Source: a virus
IMG/VR virus record: IMGVR_UViG_3300009788_000069
Span: 1 to 39,544 of that record
Reading direction: 5' to 3' (one strand)
Length of the DNA stretch: 39,544 nt
Position 1 is the stretch's first letter. Each line of letters opens with the position of its first letter. Position numbers and translations under genes: made by a program. Shown piece by piece: positions 30,800 to 38,024 of the stretch. Below the pieces are notes generated by a model that ran no database searches, had not been told where the DNA came from, and saw only the letters and a list, made by a program, of their open reading frames with translations.

Positions 30800-31087
30800 A
30801 TGATCAATAAATTACAGAAATGGGCTGAACTTGTGGCTATCCAGGATGATATTAGGTTAAGAAACCCCGGTAGTAAGCACCAGAAACAGATTCGATTGAT
30901 ACAAGATTTAGTTCAAGAGGCTAAGGTAAACCCATCTGAAAGTGTCTTGGAAAAGATACGTGAGGTTAAACCAGTGTCATGTTTGGGGCAAAGTCCATAC
31001 GTGGCCTATTGTCGGTATCTCCAGTACACGGCTGTTCAGCTTGAAAACGTCCTAAAAGATGAGGGGAAAATGGAAAATGAACTATAA
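30800..31087 (+). CDS. Helical hypothetical protein (95 aa)
   Basis: ATG directly after the RHH stop. Amphipathic helices (KLQKWAELVAIQDDIRLRNP; IRLIQDLVQEAK; VLEKIREVKPVSCLG). No motif recognised. Overlaps the next gene by about 11 bases. Confidence 0.5.
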   Translation: MINKLQKWAELVAIQDDIRLRNPGSKHQKQIRLIQDLVQEAKVNPSESVLEKIREVKPVSCLGQSPYVAYCRYLQYTAVQLENVLKDEGKMENEL

Positions 31088-31340
31088 CCACGATAGCGAA
31101 AATAATCTTGAGATCCAAGGAAAAATATTGATGTTCTTGCATACACCAATGAATTTGAAAGATTTGATTAGGAAAATGTTCATGGACTACAGAGTAGTTA
31201 AGAATGATGTTTTAAGAAATCTTAACTATTTAATAGTTGCTAAAAGGGCAGTTGTTAGAAGAAAACAAATGTTCTATGTGCACCAAGAGGCTCCTAAGCC
31301 ATATATCCGTAAAAACGGAGGAAAAGAGGTAAAAAAATGA
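31077..31340 (+). CDS. Winged-helix protein (87 aa)
   Basis: ATG 31077 preferred with GAGGGG upstream. LEIQGKILMFLHTPMNLKDL, VVKNDVLRNLNYLIVAKRAV and RRKQMFYVHQE form helix-turn-helix plus wing. The next gene encodes another small wHTH of similar length, suggesting an old tandem duplication. Confidence 0.6.
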   Translation: MNYNHDSENNLEIQGKILMFLHTPMNLKDLIRKMFMDYRVVKNDVLRNLNYLIVAKRAVVRRKQMFYVHQEAPKPYIRKNGGKEVKK

Positions 31341-31606
31341 AATCATTAATTGAATTTGCAACCAAAGAACAAATCAGACTATTAAGAAAACAGCGTGACG
31401 AAGAAATAAAAAACGAAGTTATGTGTTTCATAACAAAAAACAAAAGAGCATCATTCATAGATATATATGATAATATTGATCGTGCTAAGGTGTTTATTGC
31501 AAAGGCTCTTTTTGAGTTAAAAGAGGAAGGAAAGATTGATAGTGAATATGAGGTCCGAGGAAACTCAGTGGTTCTGATTAGTTTTCCATCCGTAAAAGGA
31601 GAGTAA
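31337..31606 (+). CDS. Winged-helix protein (89 aa)
   Basis: EEIKNEVMCFITKNKRASFI, DIYDNIDRAKVFIAKALFEL and GKIDSEYEVRGNSVVLIS give a wHTH with wing. AAAAGAGGT precedes the ATG; overlaps the previous gene by 4 bases. Likely a DNA-binding regulator. Confidence 0.6.
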   Translation: MKSLIEFATKEQIRLLRKQRDEEIKNEVMCFITKNKRASFIDIYDNIDRAKVFIAKALFELKEEGKIDSEYEVRGNSVVLISFPSVKGE

Positions 31607-31612
31607 ATTAGG

Positions 31613-31732
31613 ATGAATCTAATTCAGAAACTTTGGGATTTTGCAGACTTAATTATTTATGGATCACTTTTTCTATTAATTGGTGGATTAAGTATTTTAT
31701 ATATCAATGAAAGGGAGATAAAAGAAGAATGA
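31613..31732 (+). CDS. Tiny single-pass membrane protein (39 aa)
   Basis: A short amphipathic start (MNLIQKLWDFADLI) leads into a TM helix (YGSLFLLIGGLSILYI) and a charged tail. Stop overlaps the next ATG (ATGA). Confidence 0.45.
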   Translation: MNLIQKLWDFADLIIYGSLFLLIGGLSILYINEREIKEE

Positions 31733-31932
31733 TTTGTACGGGTTCAGTTATGGGCTCATTTCAAATACCCATTATAATAATATCAATGTTTATTGCGTTG
31801 CTAGTTGGTGAAAACTATGGAATGGCTTCTGGTTTTATCGCTGGATTATTTTCCGTTCTTTTAGGACTTTATTTATTTGATTCTTGGTGGTTTGGAGAAT
31901 GGCCATTTATCCGTAAAAGGGAGAGAACTTAG
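31729..31932 (+). CDS. Small two-TM membrane protein (67 aa)
   Basis: IPIIIISMFIALLVGENYGM and ASGFIAGLFSVLLGLYLF are two hydrophobic helices separated by a short loop, with a basic tail. The helix-loop-helix size resembles the candidate capsid protein at 10034, but there is no dedicated promoter. Unknown function. Confidence 0.5.
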   Translation: MICTGSVMGSFQIPIIIISMFIALLVGENYGMASGFIAGLFSVLLGLYLFDSWWFGEWPFIRKRERT

Positions 31933-32127
31933 GTGGGTTTTGTAGAACAACACGAGGCTGCTAAAGAAAGACCATGTACAGAGTGCATGGGGTATTCTAC
32001 TTGCGATTACTCGGATTTTGTAACATGTTTTAGGGGTTTAAAAAAGAACTTTGAGCCAGATACTTACAGCCTGGAAGAACAACTATACTATTTCAAAAGA
32101 TCAGTTCCAATAAATCAGGAGAAATAA
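31933..32127 (+). CDS. Cys-rich small protein with GTG start (64 aa)
   Basis: GTG 31933 directly after the previous stop. PCTECMGYSTCDYSDFVTCF gives four Cys in a CxxC-N6-C-N7-C pattern suited to metal binding. Function unknown. Confidence 0.5.
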   Translation: MGFVEQHEAAKERPCTECMGYSTCDYSDFVTCFRGLKKNFEPDTYSLEEQLYYFKRSVPINQEK

Positions 32128-32129
32128 TT

Positions 32130-32390
32130 TTGAAAATAATAAATCTATATGGAACATTTCACCCGAAGAAGAAAAAACATGTTAAAGACATGAAATCATT
32201 ATACGATAAATATCCCTGCAATGTCTGTAAAAACTTGAATCAACATAGAGATTTAGTAACGGGACGATATAGACCATGTAAATTTAGAAAAAACGCATGT
32301 CGAACAATGGGTAAATGCCAGTATTTTGATAGAGTTGGTGAAACCAGAGCAGAAGCGGAACAATGGAGGAAAATAGAATCATGGAAATAA
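32130..32390 (+). CDS. Cys-rich basic protein with TTG start (86 aa)
   Basis: TTG 32130 lies behind AGGAG. YPCNVCKNLNQHRDL, YRPCKFRKNACRTMGKCQYF hold five Cys plus a His; a zinc- or iron-binding fold is likely. N and C termini are basic and helical. Confidence 0.5.
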   Translation: MKIINLYGTFHPKKKKHVKDMKSLYDKYPCNVCKNLNQHRDLVTGRYRPCKFRKNACRTMGKCQYFDRVGETRAEAEQWRKIESWK

Positions 32391-32414
32391 TCCCTTTAAA
32401 GGAGAACAAAGAGG

Positions 32415-32570
32415 ATGCCTAAAATACAGGAATGTGGGAACTTCAAAGAAGGAATTTGTAAAGATGAGAGATGGTTAGATATGAAATGTCCATTCATTAG
32501 TGATAATAACTGGACTATATGTGAATATTGGACAGAACCTAAAAAGGAGAACAAAAAGAATGGGGATTAA
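32415..32570 (+). CDS. Cys-rich small protein (51 aa)
   Basis: MPKIQECGNFKEGICKDERW, then MKCPFISDNNWTICEYW: four Cys spaced as in the neighbours at 31933 and 32130. AAAGAGG lies before the ATG. Probably another metal-binding peptide of this run. Confidence 0.5.
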   Translation: MPKIQECGNFKEGICKDERWLDMKCPFISDNNWTICEYWTEPKKENKKNGD

Positions 32571-32949
32571 GGATTTCTTAATTTTACAGGGAGAAGGTAA
32601 AGAGAAAGCGTATTATATTGATCATATCTTTTGCGAAAAATGTGATCCATTTGACGGATCTAATATCGTTCTTGAAGATGTGGACCTAGATATAGAAGTC
32701 CAATATTTCTGTTCAGGATTCATGCCATATATTCAAAATCCAAAGGACGATCATGAAAAATTTAATCGCGTTAGATGCTGTATAGTAGGTCAAGAAAAAA
32801 TAACTATCCATGAATGGACTCCTTGGGAAGCACACCGAGTAGGAGTTTCTTTAAGCAATATATCAGCTCAGTTCCTTCTTAAAGATCAGCCTGGAGATGC
32901 TTGGAAAGCGGTTGAAAAAATCCTCAAAAAGGGAGATAAAGCGGAATGA
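32560..32949 (+). CDS. Hypothetical protein (129 aa)
   Basis: ATG 32560 chosen because AAAGGAG lies 11 bases upstream; a start at 32500 would lie inside the previous gene. CEKC near residue 25 and CC near 92 with a beta-rich pattern (IVLEDVDLDIEVQYFCSGF); helical end (DAWKAVEKILKKG). No family recognised. Confidence 0.55.
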   Translation: MGIKDFLILQGEGKEKAYYIDHIFCEKCDPFDGSNIVLEDVDLDIEVQYFCSGFMPYIQNPKDDHEKFNRVRCCIVGQEKITIHEWTPWEAHRVGVSLSNISAQFLLKDQPGDAWKAVEKILKKGDKAE

Positions 32950-33053
32950 ATGAACTAGAACAATTTTTAACTGACGTTATATGGACAATCGCCTATGTGA
33001 TGGGCTTCGTAGCAATCATATCAGTAGCAGCTCTAATGGGAATTATCCATTAA
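32946..33053 (+). CDS. Tiny single-pass membrane protein (35 aa)
   Basis: MNELEQFLTDVIWTIAYVMG runs into a TM helix ending GIIH. ATG overlaps the preceding TGA. Last gene of this operon before a new promoter. Confidence 0.5.
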   Translation: MNELEQFLTDVIWTIAYVMGFVAIISVAALMGIIH

Positions 33054-33081
33054 CCAAACGAATCTTAGGTTAAACTGTTAT

Positions 33082-33117
33082 TTACTACAAAAAGTAGTAA
33101 CAAACACATTATATATA
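33082..33117 (+). promoter_or_regulatory. Promoter with TTACTAC-N5-GTAGTAA palindrome (operator copy 3)
   Basis: TTACTAC at 33082-33088 and GTAGTAA at 33094-33100; 18 of 19 bases equal the site at 16053. The following AACAAA and TATATAAC TATA box also match the 16-kb promoter, as does a CTTAGG about 20-25 bases upstream, so the whole promoter looks duplicated. Confidence 0.7.
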
Positions 33118-33152
33118 ACTTAGTTACTTAGTTAGTATTAGAGGGCTTAAAA

Positions 33153-33371
33153 GTGAAAAGCATGTTCGAGAAAGGAACCGTGGAAAGGACAATAGTCGAC
33201 ATTCAACTATCAAACTATACTGGAGTAAGTTGCCCGGTGTGTGGATTTAACTTTGAAACACCAGACGATCTTAGAATGAAAGATGCAAGAAAAGGGCTAG
33301 GAACCGATTTAGTTTGCAAGGACCACTGGAACCAATATGCCAAGGAAAACGGAATCGAGAGAAGGATCTAA
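33153..33371 (+). CDS. Zinc-binding small protein with GTG start (72 aa)
   Basis: GTG 33153 behind GAGGG (ATG 33162 also possible). VSCPVCGFNFETPDDLRM gives CxxC, followed by VCKDHWNQY with Cys and His: a zinc-finger-like pattern. First gene behind the duplicated palindromic promoter. Confidence 0.55.
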   Translation: MKSMFEKGTVERTIVDIQLSNYTGVSCPVCGFNFETPDDLRMKDARKGLGTDLVCKDHWNQYAKENGIERRI

Positions 33372-33497
33372 ATGAAAACAATTAACGTTACCTTCACCGA
33401 TGAAGAATACCAGGAACTACTCAAGAAAAAGACTGAGACCAAGCTATCATGGCATGACTTCATCCTAAAAGTGGGCGATAAAGAGGACGAAAAATAA
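33372..33497 (+). CDS. Mini ribbon-helix-helix-like protein (41 aa)
   Basis: MKTINVTFTDEEYQELLKKK is a strand plus helix typical of RHH/CopG antitoxin-type proteins; TKLSWHDFILKVGDKE is the second helix. ATG lies right after the previous stop. Probably the regulator of this operon. Confidence 0.65.
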   Translation: MKTINVTFTDEEYQELLKKKTETKLSWHDFILKVGDKEDEK

Positions 33498-33736
33498 TGG
33501 AATCAGCAATTAAAAAAATGAAAGCAAATCATGAAAATGATCCAAAAATTGTAAGGGTTGCTTGGACCTTAGTTAATTATTATGAAGGCCACCCGGAGCA
33601 GGAAGATATACTAAAACGGCTTGGAAAAATACTTTTTGAACTTGCTCTAGAAAACGATTCAGAATTAATGGTTGATGGGATTATTTTTGGTATGAACAAC
33701 CGTACTTCTAAACAAAAAGAGGATAAATCACAATGA
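33497..33736 (+). CDS. Helical hypothetical protein (79 aa)
   Basis: Acidic and basic helices (SAIKKMKANHENDPKIVRVA; EDILKRLGKILFELALENDS). Resembles the 66-aa protein at 27010 in its last third (ELMVDGIIFGMNN versus ELVIDSILYCLNE). Function unknown. Confidence 0.5.
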   Translation: MESAIKKMKANHENDPKIVRVAWTLVNYYEGHPEQEDILKRLGKILFELALENDSELMVDGIIFGMNNRTSKQKEDKSQ

Positions 33737-33915
33737 AACTGAATAGAGAGGCAGTATTCTTGGGAATAATCATTGGAACTCCGTTCGCAACAATCATATC
33801 AAATAATATGGGGCTAGACCCATTTGGAGGGTTCGTTGCACAGATGCTTACTGCTGGATTCTGCATTGTTTGGTATATCCAGAGTTTTTGTAACAAAACG
33901 GAGGAAACACAATGA
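33733..33915 (+). CDS. Small two-TM membrane protein (60 aa)
   Basis: AVFLGIIIGTPFATIISNNM and GFVAQMLTAGFCIVWYIQSF are two hydrophobic helices. Overlaps both neighbours by 4 bases (ATGA). Confidence 0.55.
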   Translation: MKLNREAVFLGIIIGTPFATIISNNMGLDPFGGFVAQMLTAGFCIVWYIQSFCNKTEETQ

Positions 33916-34094
33916 ACTTAGTGGAAATCTTTGATTTATCCCTTGCAATAATGTTAGGAATATTTTTTGCTTTCGTATTAATCCATATCTCAGTAGATAT
34001 TATACATGGTGACAAAATATTTGAGATCTATCAAAGATTCGGGTGGCTTCAAGAAGACACCCAGAAACTAGCCACAAAAGAGGATGAAAACTAA
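33912..34094 (+). CDS. Small single-pass membrane protein (60 aa)
   Basis: LSLAIMLGIFFAFVLIHISV is the TM helix, followed by an amphipathic, charged tail. CGGAGG precedes the ATG. Unknown function. Confidence 0.55.
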   Translation: MNLVEIFDLSLAIMLGIFFAFVLIHISVDIIHGDKIFEIYQRFGWLQEDTQKLATKEDEN

Positions 34095-34459
34095 TGAGTG
34101 AATCAATACATAACAAAGATCATATTAAAGCAACCATAATTATTGCTTTTATCGCTATAATGATTATATCTGGAGTGGTGGTAATTGTTTGGTATTCTGA
34201 AAACGTCAGTCAATCATTTTTTACAAAGTTCACGGTTGATAGACCAGATGATGCTGAATTTTATAGAGTGACAAGAACACTCAATGATTCTATTAGTTAT
34301 CCCAAAGAAATAAGAAGCATAAGACCAGTACCAGAAAGTAAAACAATTAGAGTGTATTCCTGGGCATATTTTGAAGGGCGCGGGGCTCATTATTGGAACG
34401 TGGATATTGATGTTGAGTTTTACAAGAAAGATCCATTCGACGGCGGATACATTGATTGA
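34094..34459 (+). CDS. N-terminally anchored extracytosolic protein (121 aa)
   Basis: KATIIIAFIAIMIISGVVVI anchors the protein; the remaining 85 residues form a beta-rich ectodomain with sequons (ENVSQS, LNDSIS) and a strand-rich end (KTIRVYSWAYFEGRG). Similar plan to the 102-aa protein at 19905. Confidence 0.6.
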   Translation: MSESIHNKDHIKATIIIAFIAIMIISGVVVIVWYSENVSQSFFTKFTVDRPDDAEFYRVTRTLNDSISYPKEIRSIRPVPESKTIRVYSWAYFEGRGAHYWNVDIDVEFYKKDPFDGGYID

Positions 34460-34544
34460 AAAGAAAAACCTTGAACGCTATCTATATTGTCCAATAACTT
34501 GGCAAGATAAATCAATAATGGAAACATTGATGGAGGAAAACTGA
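34452..34544 (+). CDS. Possible tiny protein with TTG start (30 aa)
   Basis: TTG 34452 overlaps the preceding stop and the TGA overlaps the next ATG by one base, the coupling style used throughout this operon. Product IEKKNLERYLYCPITWQDKS and an acidic end. Short, so doubtful. Confidence 0.3.
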   Translation: MIEKKNLERYLYCPITWQDKSIMETLMEEN

Positions 34545-34705
34545 TGCACTTAACAAGATTTACAATTCATACTGAGTCAGAAGGACAAGAATTCAAAATC
34601 GAACTTACACCGGATGAAACTAGGTTCGTTATGAGATATGTTCATGACTTGAATACTTTGGTTGATTACCTGGATAGCATAAACAAATGGGAGAAAACAA
34701 CATGA
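34544..34705 (+). CDS. Acidic small protein (53 aa)
   Basis: MHLTRFTIHTESEGQEFKIE strands followed by a helix (DETRFVMRYVHDLNTLVDYL). GGAGG lies 7 bases before the ATG. Overlaps the next gene by 4 bases. Unknown. Confidence 0.5.
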   Translation: MHLTRFTIHTESEGQEFKIELTPDETRFVMRYVHDLNTLVDYLDSINKWEKTT

Positions 34706-34866
34706 TAACCCCACAATGGACTTTTTGGATAATTGGTGGACCCATTCTTTTTTGTTTGATATATACATTATTTCTATATGTTACTCCAACAGAAGATGTA
34801 ATGAGACTAGAGGAATGGATAAAAAACATCCTAAAAGTTAAACCAAAAGAGGATGAACAGAAATGA
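34702..34866 (+). CDS. Small single-pass membrane protein (54 aa), near-duplicate of 35850-36005
   Basis: MITPQWTFWIIGGPILFCLI then YTLFLYVTP: an aromatic-rich TM helix, followed by an amphipathic helix (EDVMRLEEWIKNILKVK). The gene at 35850 is almost identical at base level (roughly nine differences in 130 bases), differing mainly at the 3' end. A recent duplication within 1.1 kb. Confidence 0.65.
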   Translation: MITPQWTFWIIGGPILFCLIYTLFLYVTPTEDVMRLEEWIKNILKVKPKEDEQK

Positions 34867-35039
34867 ATTCTACAGAAAAAACATTACTTGTTGAAGCTAT
34901 ATGGACAGTAATTTATTTGATTGTAAACCCAACGCTTCCCACAATGGTTCAAGGATCATGGACAGTAGTATCAATGATAATCATGTTAGGATTACTGGCC
35001 ACACCAAACGTTAATCCAAGTGAGGATGAAAACCGATGA
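34863..35039 (+). CDS. Small two-segment membrane protein (58 aa)
   Basis: LVEAIWTVIYLIVNPTLP and SWTVVSMIIMLGLLATP are hydrophobic segments; acidic tail. AAAGAGG precedes the ATG, and both ends overlap neighbours by 4 bases. Confidence 0.5.
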   Translation: MNSTEKTLLVEAIWTVIYLIVNPTLPTMVQGSWTVVSMIIMLGLLATPNVNPSEDENR

Positions 35040-35350
35040 GGGCTAAATTTTATAAAACATTGACCTGGTTCTGTGCCTTGTTTGGTAAACTTGGTGATAA
35101 GATCCGTTTTTGGGCTGAGTTCAAGGAACACATGTATTGGAATGATGAACAATGCAAGATAATAGAAATACCAGAGGACATTCATATTTTTATTTATTAC
35201 AACAGAAAGGGAGATTTTCTGAAAATTTCAGCGGTCAGATGGCCCCTAGTAGATGGTAAGTATGATAACCGGGATAGACCAGATGTGCTAAGAACATCAT
35301 TCACTAAAGAAGAAATCCATAAACTTACAAACAAAACGGAGGAATCATAA
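35036..35350 (+). CDS. Hypothetical protein (104 aa)
   Basis: Aromatic-rich basic N terminus (FYKTLTWFCALFGKLGDKIR), then an alpha/beta part (EDIHIFIYYNRKGDFLKISA). No family recognised. Confidence 0.5.
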   Translation: MRAKFYKTLTWFCALFGKLGDKIRFWAEFKEHMYWNDEQCKIIEIPEDIHIFIYYNRKGDFLKISAVRWPLVDGKYDNRDRPDVLRTSFTKEEIHKLTNKTEES

Positions 35351-35575
35351 ATGGTTCTGTCTTTCTTTGAACGGTTAGTAGAAAAGATATGGGACTTTGA
35401 CCCAATATCATATCCTAAACCTGAAAACGATGTGGAGATGTTGGTTAATCCTGATAGTCCAGTTGGGAAATATATGGGACTAAAAGAGTCTACGTATATT
35501 TATTCTGATGAGGTGGCGCGTGTCGCAGTTCTTATCGGTAATAGACAGTATGAGGAGTTCAAGGAGGGTCTATAA
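35351..35575 (+). CDS. Hypothetical protein (74 aa)
   Basis: FERLVEKIWDFDPISYPKPE and a helical end (SDEVARVAVLIGNRQYEEFK). Follows CGGAGG of the preceding gene. Stop overlaps the next ATG by one base (TAATG). Confidence 0.5.
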   Translation: MVLSFFERLVEKIWDFDPISYPKPENDVEMLVNPDSPVGKYMGLKESTYIYSDEVARVAVLIGNRQYEEFKEGL

Positions 35576-35853
35576 TGGATCAGAATTATTTTAAGGAGAT
35601 TATTGGAAAGAAAATTACTGCGGTTGAGAAAATAGAACAAGAAGTATCAAACCTTTATACTTTCACACTTGACGATAACGAGAGAATGTATTTCTCTCAC
35701 AACGATTCGGAGGGAGCAGTTTGGGGAGAAAAGGTTGCTCTCTGGCACTGTGAATCTTGTGGAAAGGATTTCAACGATTGGAAATACTCTAACACTGGAA
35801 AATGTGATTTATGTGGTTCAAACAACATATCCATTGTGGAGGAAAAAAAATGA
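35575..35853 (+). CDS. Zinc-ribbon protein (92 aa)
   Basis: An alpha/beta N terminus (KITAVEKIEQEVSNLYTFTL) and a C-terminal ribbon: CESCGKDFNDWKYSN then CDLCGSNN, a rubredoxin-like CxxC...CxxC. Overlaps the duplicated membrane gene by 4 bases. Confidence 0.6.
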   Translation: MDQNYFKEIIGKKITAVEKIEQEVSNLYTFTLDDNERMYFSHNDSEGAVWGEKVALWHCESCGKDFNDWKYSNTGKCDLCGSNNISIVEEKK

Positions 35854-36005
35854 TAGCCCCACAATGGACTTTTTGGATAATTGGTGGACCAACTCTTTTG
35901 TGTTTGATATATACATTATTTCTGTATGTTACTCCAATAGAAGATGTTATGAGACTAGAGGAATGGATAAAAAATGTCCTAAGATTAAATAGGAAAGTGG
36001 ATTAA
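35850..36005 (+). CDS. Small single-pass membrane protein (51 aa), near-duplicate of 34702-34866
   Basis: MIAPQWTFWIIGGPTLLCLI, YTLFLYVTP and EDVMRLEEWIKNVLRL match the earlier copy almost residue for residue; only the last residues diverge. ATG 35850 overlaps the preceding stop; earlier in-frame starts lie within the zinc-ribbon gene. Confidence 0.65.
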   Translation: MIAPQWTFWIIGGPTLLCLIYTLFLYVTPIEDVMRLEEWIKNVLRLNRKVD

Positions 36006-36006
36006 A

Positions 36007-36318
36007 ATGGAAGTTAAAAAAGTAACAATTCAGGTCGTCAACTATGGTCAGATGAAACCAGAGGACATATTCACCTGGTTAGAACAGTTCAGTTTCATAA
36101 GATATGGTACACGAAACCACATAGATCCATCAAAATCAGATGATCCTAGATACCCGTCTGAACGGGACGAATCGCCGGTAGATTGGTACACGTTTTTACA
36201 AGTTCCTTCTCAATATTATGATCAAAACTGTATCATTATTGGGGAAGAAATATATGAGAAACTAAAGGCAGCATACCTAAAATCTATCCTTAAATATGGC
36301 AGGAAAACGGAACAATGA
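36007..36318 (+). CDS. Hypothetical protein (103 aa)
   Basis: Beta-rich start (KKVTIQVVNYGQMKPEDIFT), a polar Asp/Pro/Ser-rich middle and a helical end (EEIYEKLKAAYLKSILKYGR). No motif recognised. Overlaps the next gene by 4 bases. Confidence 0.5.
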   Translation: MEVKKVTIQVVNYGQMKPEDIFTWLEQFSFIRYGTRNHIDPSKSDDPRYPSERDESPVDWYTFLQVPSQYYDQNCIIIGEEIYEKLKAAYLKSILKYGRKTEQ

Positions 36319-36560
36319 GACAAAGAAGATCCACAGCTCAAGTAAATGAAGATCTCAAAACGTTTTGTTTAAAGCCCAGGTTCATTCAAGAAATACTCAT
36401 AAAGGTAAATCTAAACTATAACCAGTTCAAGAAACGGGCAGATCTTGGAATAGTGAAAAAGATTGGTGAAGAAAAGCGGGAGTGGTCAGGTCCACCAGCT
36501 CATATTTATCAGACTCCAGACGCACAAAACATCCTTAAACAATCTAGGAAAGAGGTTTAG
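36315..36560 (+). CDS. Small HTH-type protein (81 aa)
   Basis: LKPRFIQEILIKVNLNYNQF followed by KKRADLGIVKKIGEEKRE looks like a helix-turn-helix with wing; the end PAHIYQTPDAQNIL matches common wHTH endings. Last gene of the tiny-ORF run. Confidence 0.55.
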   Translation: MRQRRSTAQVNEDLKTFCLKPRFIQEILIKVNLNYNQFKKRADLGIVKKIGEEKREWSGPPAHIYQTPDAQNILKQSRKEV

Positions 36561-36566
36561 GAATAC

Positions 36567-36587
36567 CTTTATATTATTTGTCTGACA
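36567..36587 (+). promoter_or_regulatory. Promoter with TGTCTGACA operator (copy 2)
   Basis: CTTTATATTA (TATA box, from 36567) followed by TGTCTGACA (36579-36587), 10 bases before ATG 36598. Same spacing as at 18909. Confidence 0.7.
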
Positions 36588-36597
36588 AATACATTCT

Positions 36598-36936
36598 ATG
36601 CATAAAAAAAAGAAACTTGTAATGCTGTTTATGACAGCGTTAATATTATCCGCGTTTACCACGATTCTCGTAAACGCATCAACCGTACCGGGTGATTACG
36701 CCACCATTCAGGAAGCTATTAACGCAGCCGGAGTAGGTGAAGTAATCACAGTTAACGCAGGAACCTACATTGAGGATCTTGTTATTGATGTAACTGATCT
36801 TGAATTAGTTACTACCGAAGGAGCCGTAATTAAAGGAATAGCAACAGGGACAGCCCCAGGCATGCCAGCAAACATCAAAATAGATGCAGATGGCGTTGAA
36901 ATACATGGATTTACAATAGAAAGTCAGATGTATTAG
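36598..36936 (+). CDS. Beta-helix surface protein, 5' fragment of a frameshifted gene (112 aa)
   Basis: Signal peptide (VMLFMTALILSAFTTILVNA), then VPGDYATIQEAINAAGVGEV and IHGFTIES, the entry pattern of right-handed parallel beta-helix (pectate-lyase-like) surface proteins. The frame stops at 36934-36936 in mid-repeat, while the repeats continue in the -1 frame (open from 36900, SDVLDTFTSGGLIVWTP). One base change near 36915-36930 would restore a protein of about 475 aa. Either an inactivating indel, an assembly error, or frameshifting; no classic slippery heptamer is seen. Confidence 0.7.
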   Translation: MHKKKKLVMLFMTALILSAFTTILVNASTVPGDYATIQEAINAAGVGEVITVNAGTYIEDLVIDVTDLELVTTEGAVIKGIATGTAPGMPANIKIDADGVEIHGFTIESQMY

Positions 36937-37055
36937 ACACATTTACTTCTGGTGGCCTGATTGTATGGACTCCAAACGTTGAGATATATGATAATGACTT
37001 TGTATCATTCTCATCTGGTTCGGGTGACAATGTAGCAATTCAGACCCTTCACGAT

Positions 37056-38024
37056 ATGTATGGAGGTGACGTATCGGGATTACATATCCACGATAACACA
37101 TTCAGCGGAACACCGAACACGGGATATGTGGGAATCTACGTAAACCCAGATGGAAGTTCTACTGAAATTACTATTGAAGATAACACTTTAACCGGTTATC
37201 TCTGCCAAGGGATTATTACTGAACGAAGTTACACAAACATCCTAGATAACACCATAATTACCGATCAACCAAACACGATATATGGAAACGGTATTGGTGC
37301 TTATGTCGCAGGAGCATATGTATCAGATCTATCAGATATTATAATCTCTGGTAATCTCATAAAAGGGTCAGGCTCAGGGTTAGGATTCCGTAGAGGTATC
37401 TTTACTGGATGGACAGAAACAACTCAGACAGACATTGTTATCTCAGAAAACACGGTTCAAGGATGCGACTATGGGGTTTTAATTAGGGTATCCCCAGAAG
37501 AAGCAGCCGTAAATTACAATGCACTTGAAGGGAACAATGTAGATGTTGAGAACACCGTATCAGGAACAGTTGATGCCACTATGAACTGGTGGGAGGGTTC
37601 GGTGGATACAGTTGGTGACGTTGATGTTAATCCAACATTAGACTTGCTTGTAAACTATCTACCAGCCGGTGTTGATGGTGTTACTGGACCACAAGGACCT
37701 ACTGGATCAAAAGGAAATACCGGATCATCTGGTTCAAAGGGAAGCTCCGGATCACCGGGAGTACCTGGGATTGACGGAGTAGATGGGACAGATGGAGCCG
37801 ATGGATCAGACGGTCACAATGGAGTTGACGGAACCGACGGGTCAGACGGAGCAACCGGATCACCGGGAGAAGATGGACCACAAGGAATACCTGGTATAGA
37901 TGGTGCTAAGGGTGATACTGGAGAAACAGGACCCCAAGGACCGGCAGGACCAGCAGCCGTAGCCGGAGTGATTGGTGGATCTGGTTTGATTGTCGCATTA
38001 CTGGTTTTCCTTAGAAAACCTTAA
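37056..38024 (+). pseudogene. Beta-helix/collagen-like membrane protein, 3' part of the frameshifted gene
   Basis: The frame is open from 36900; ATG 37056 would be the first ATG but has no ribosome site suited to separate expression. Beta-helix repeats (GLHIHDNTFSGTPNTGYVGI, ITIEDNTLTGYLC, IIISGNLIKGSGSGLG, IVISENTVQGCDYGVLI) are followed by 32 uninterrupted Gly-X-Y collagen triplets (37668-37955) and a C-terminal TM helix (GGSGLIVALLVFLRKP). The intended protein is a secreted receptor-binding head on a trimeric collagen stalk, anchored in a membrane. It is under a TGTCTGACA promoter. Confidence 0.75.

Noticed and set aside
31729-31932. Second capsid-type protein (two-helix, 67 aa)
   Set aside because: Topology fits, but it lies inside the tiny-ORF operon without its own promoter or structural neighbours.
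32381-32422. 13-codon ORF between 32390 and 32415
   Set aside because: Too short and fully overlapped by the ribosome site of the next gene.
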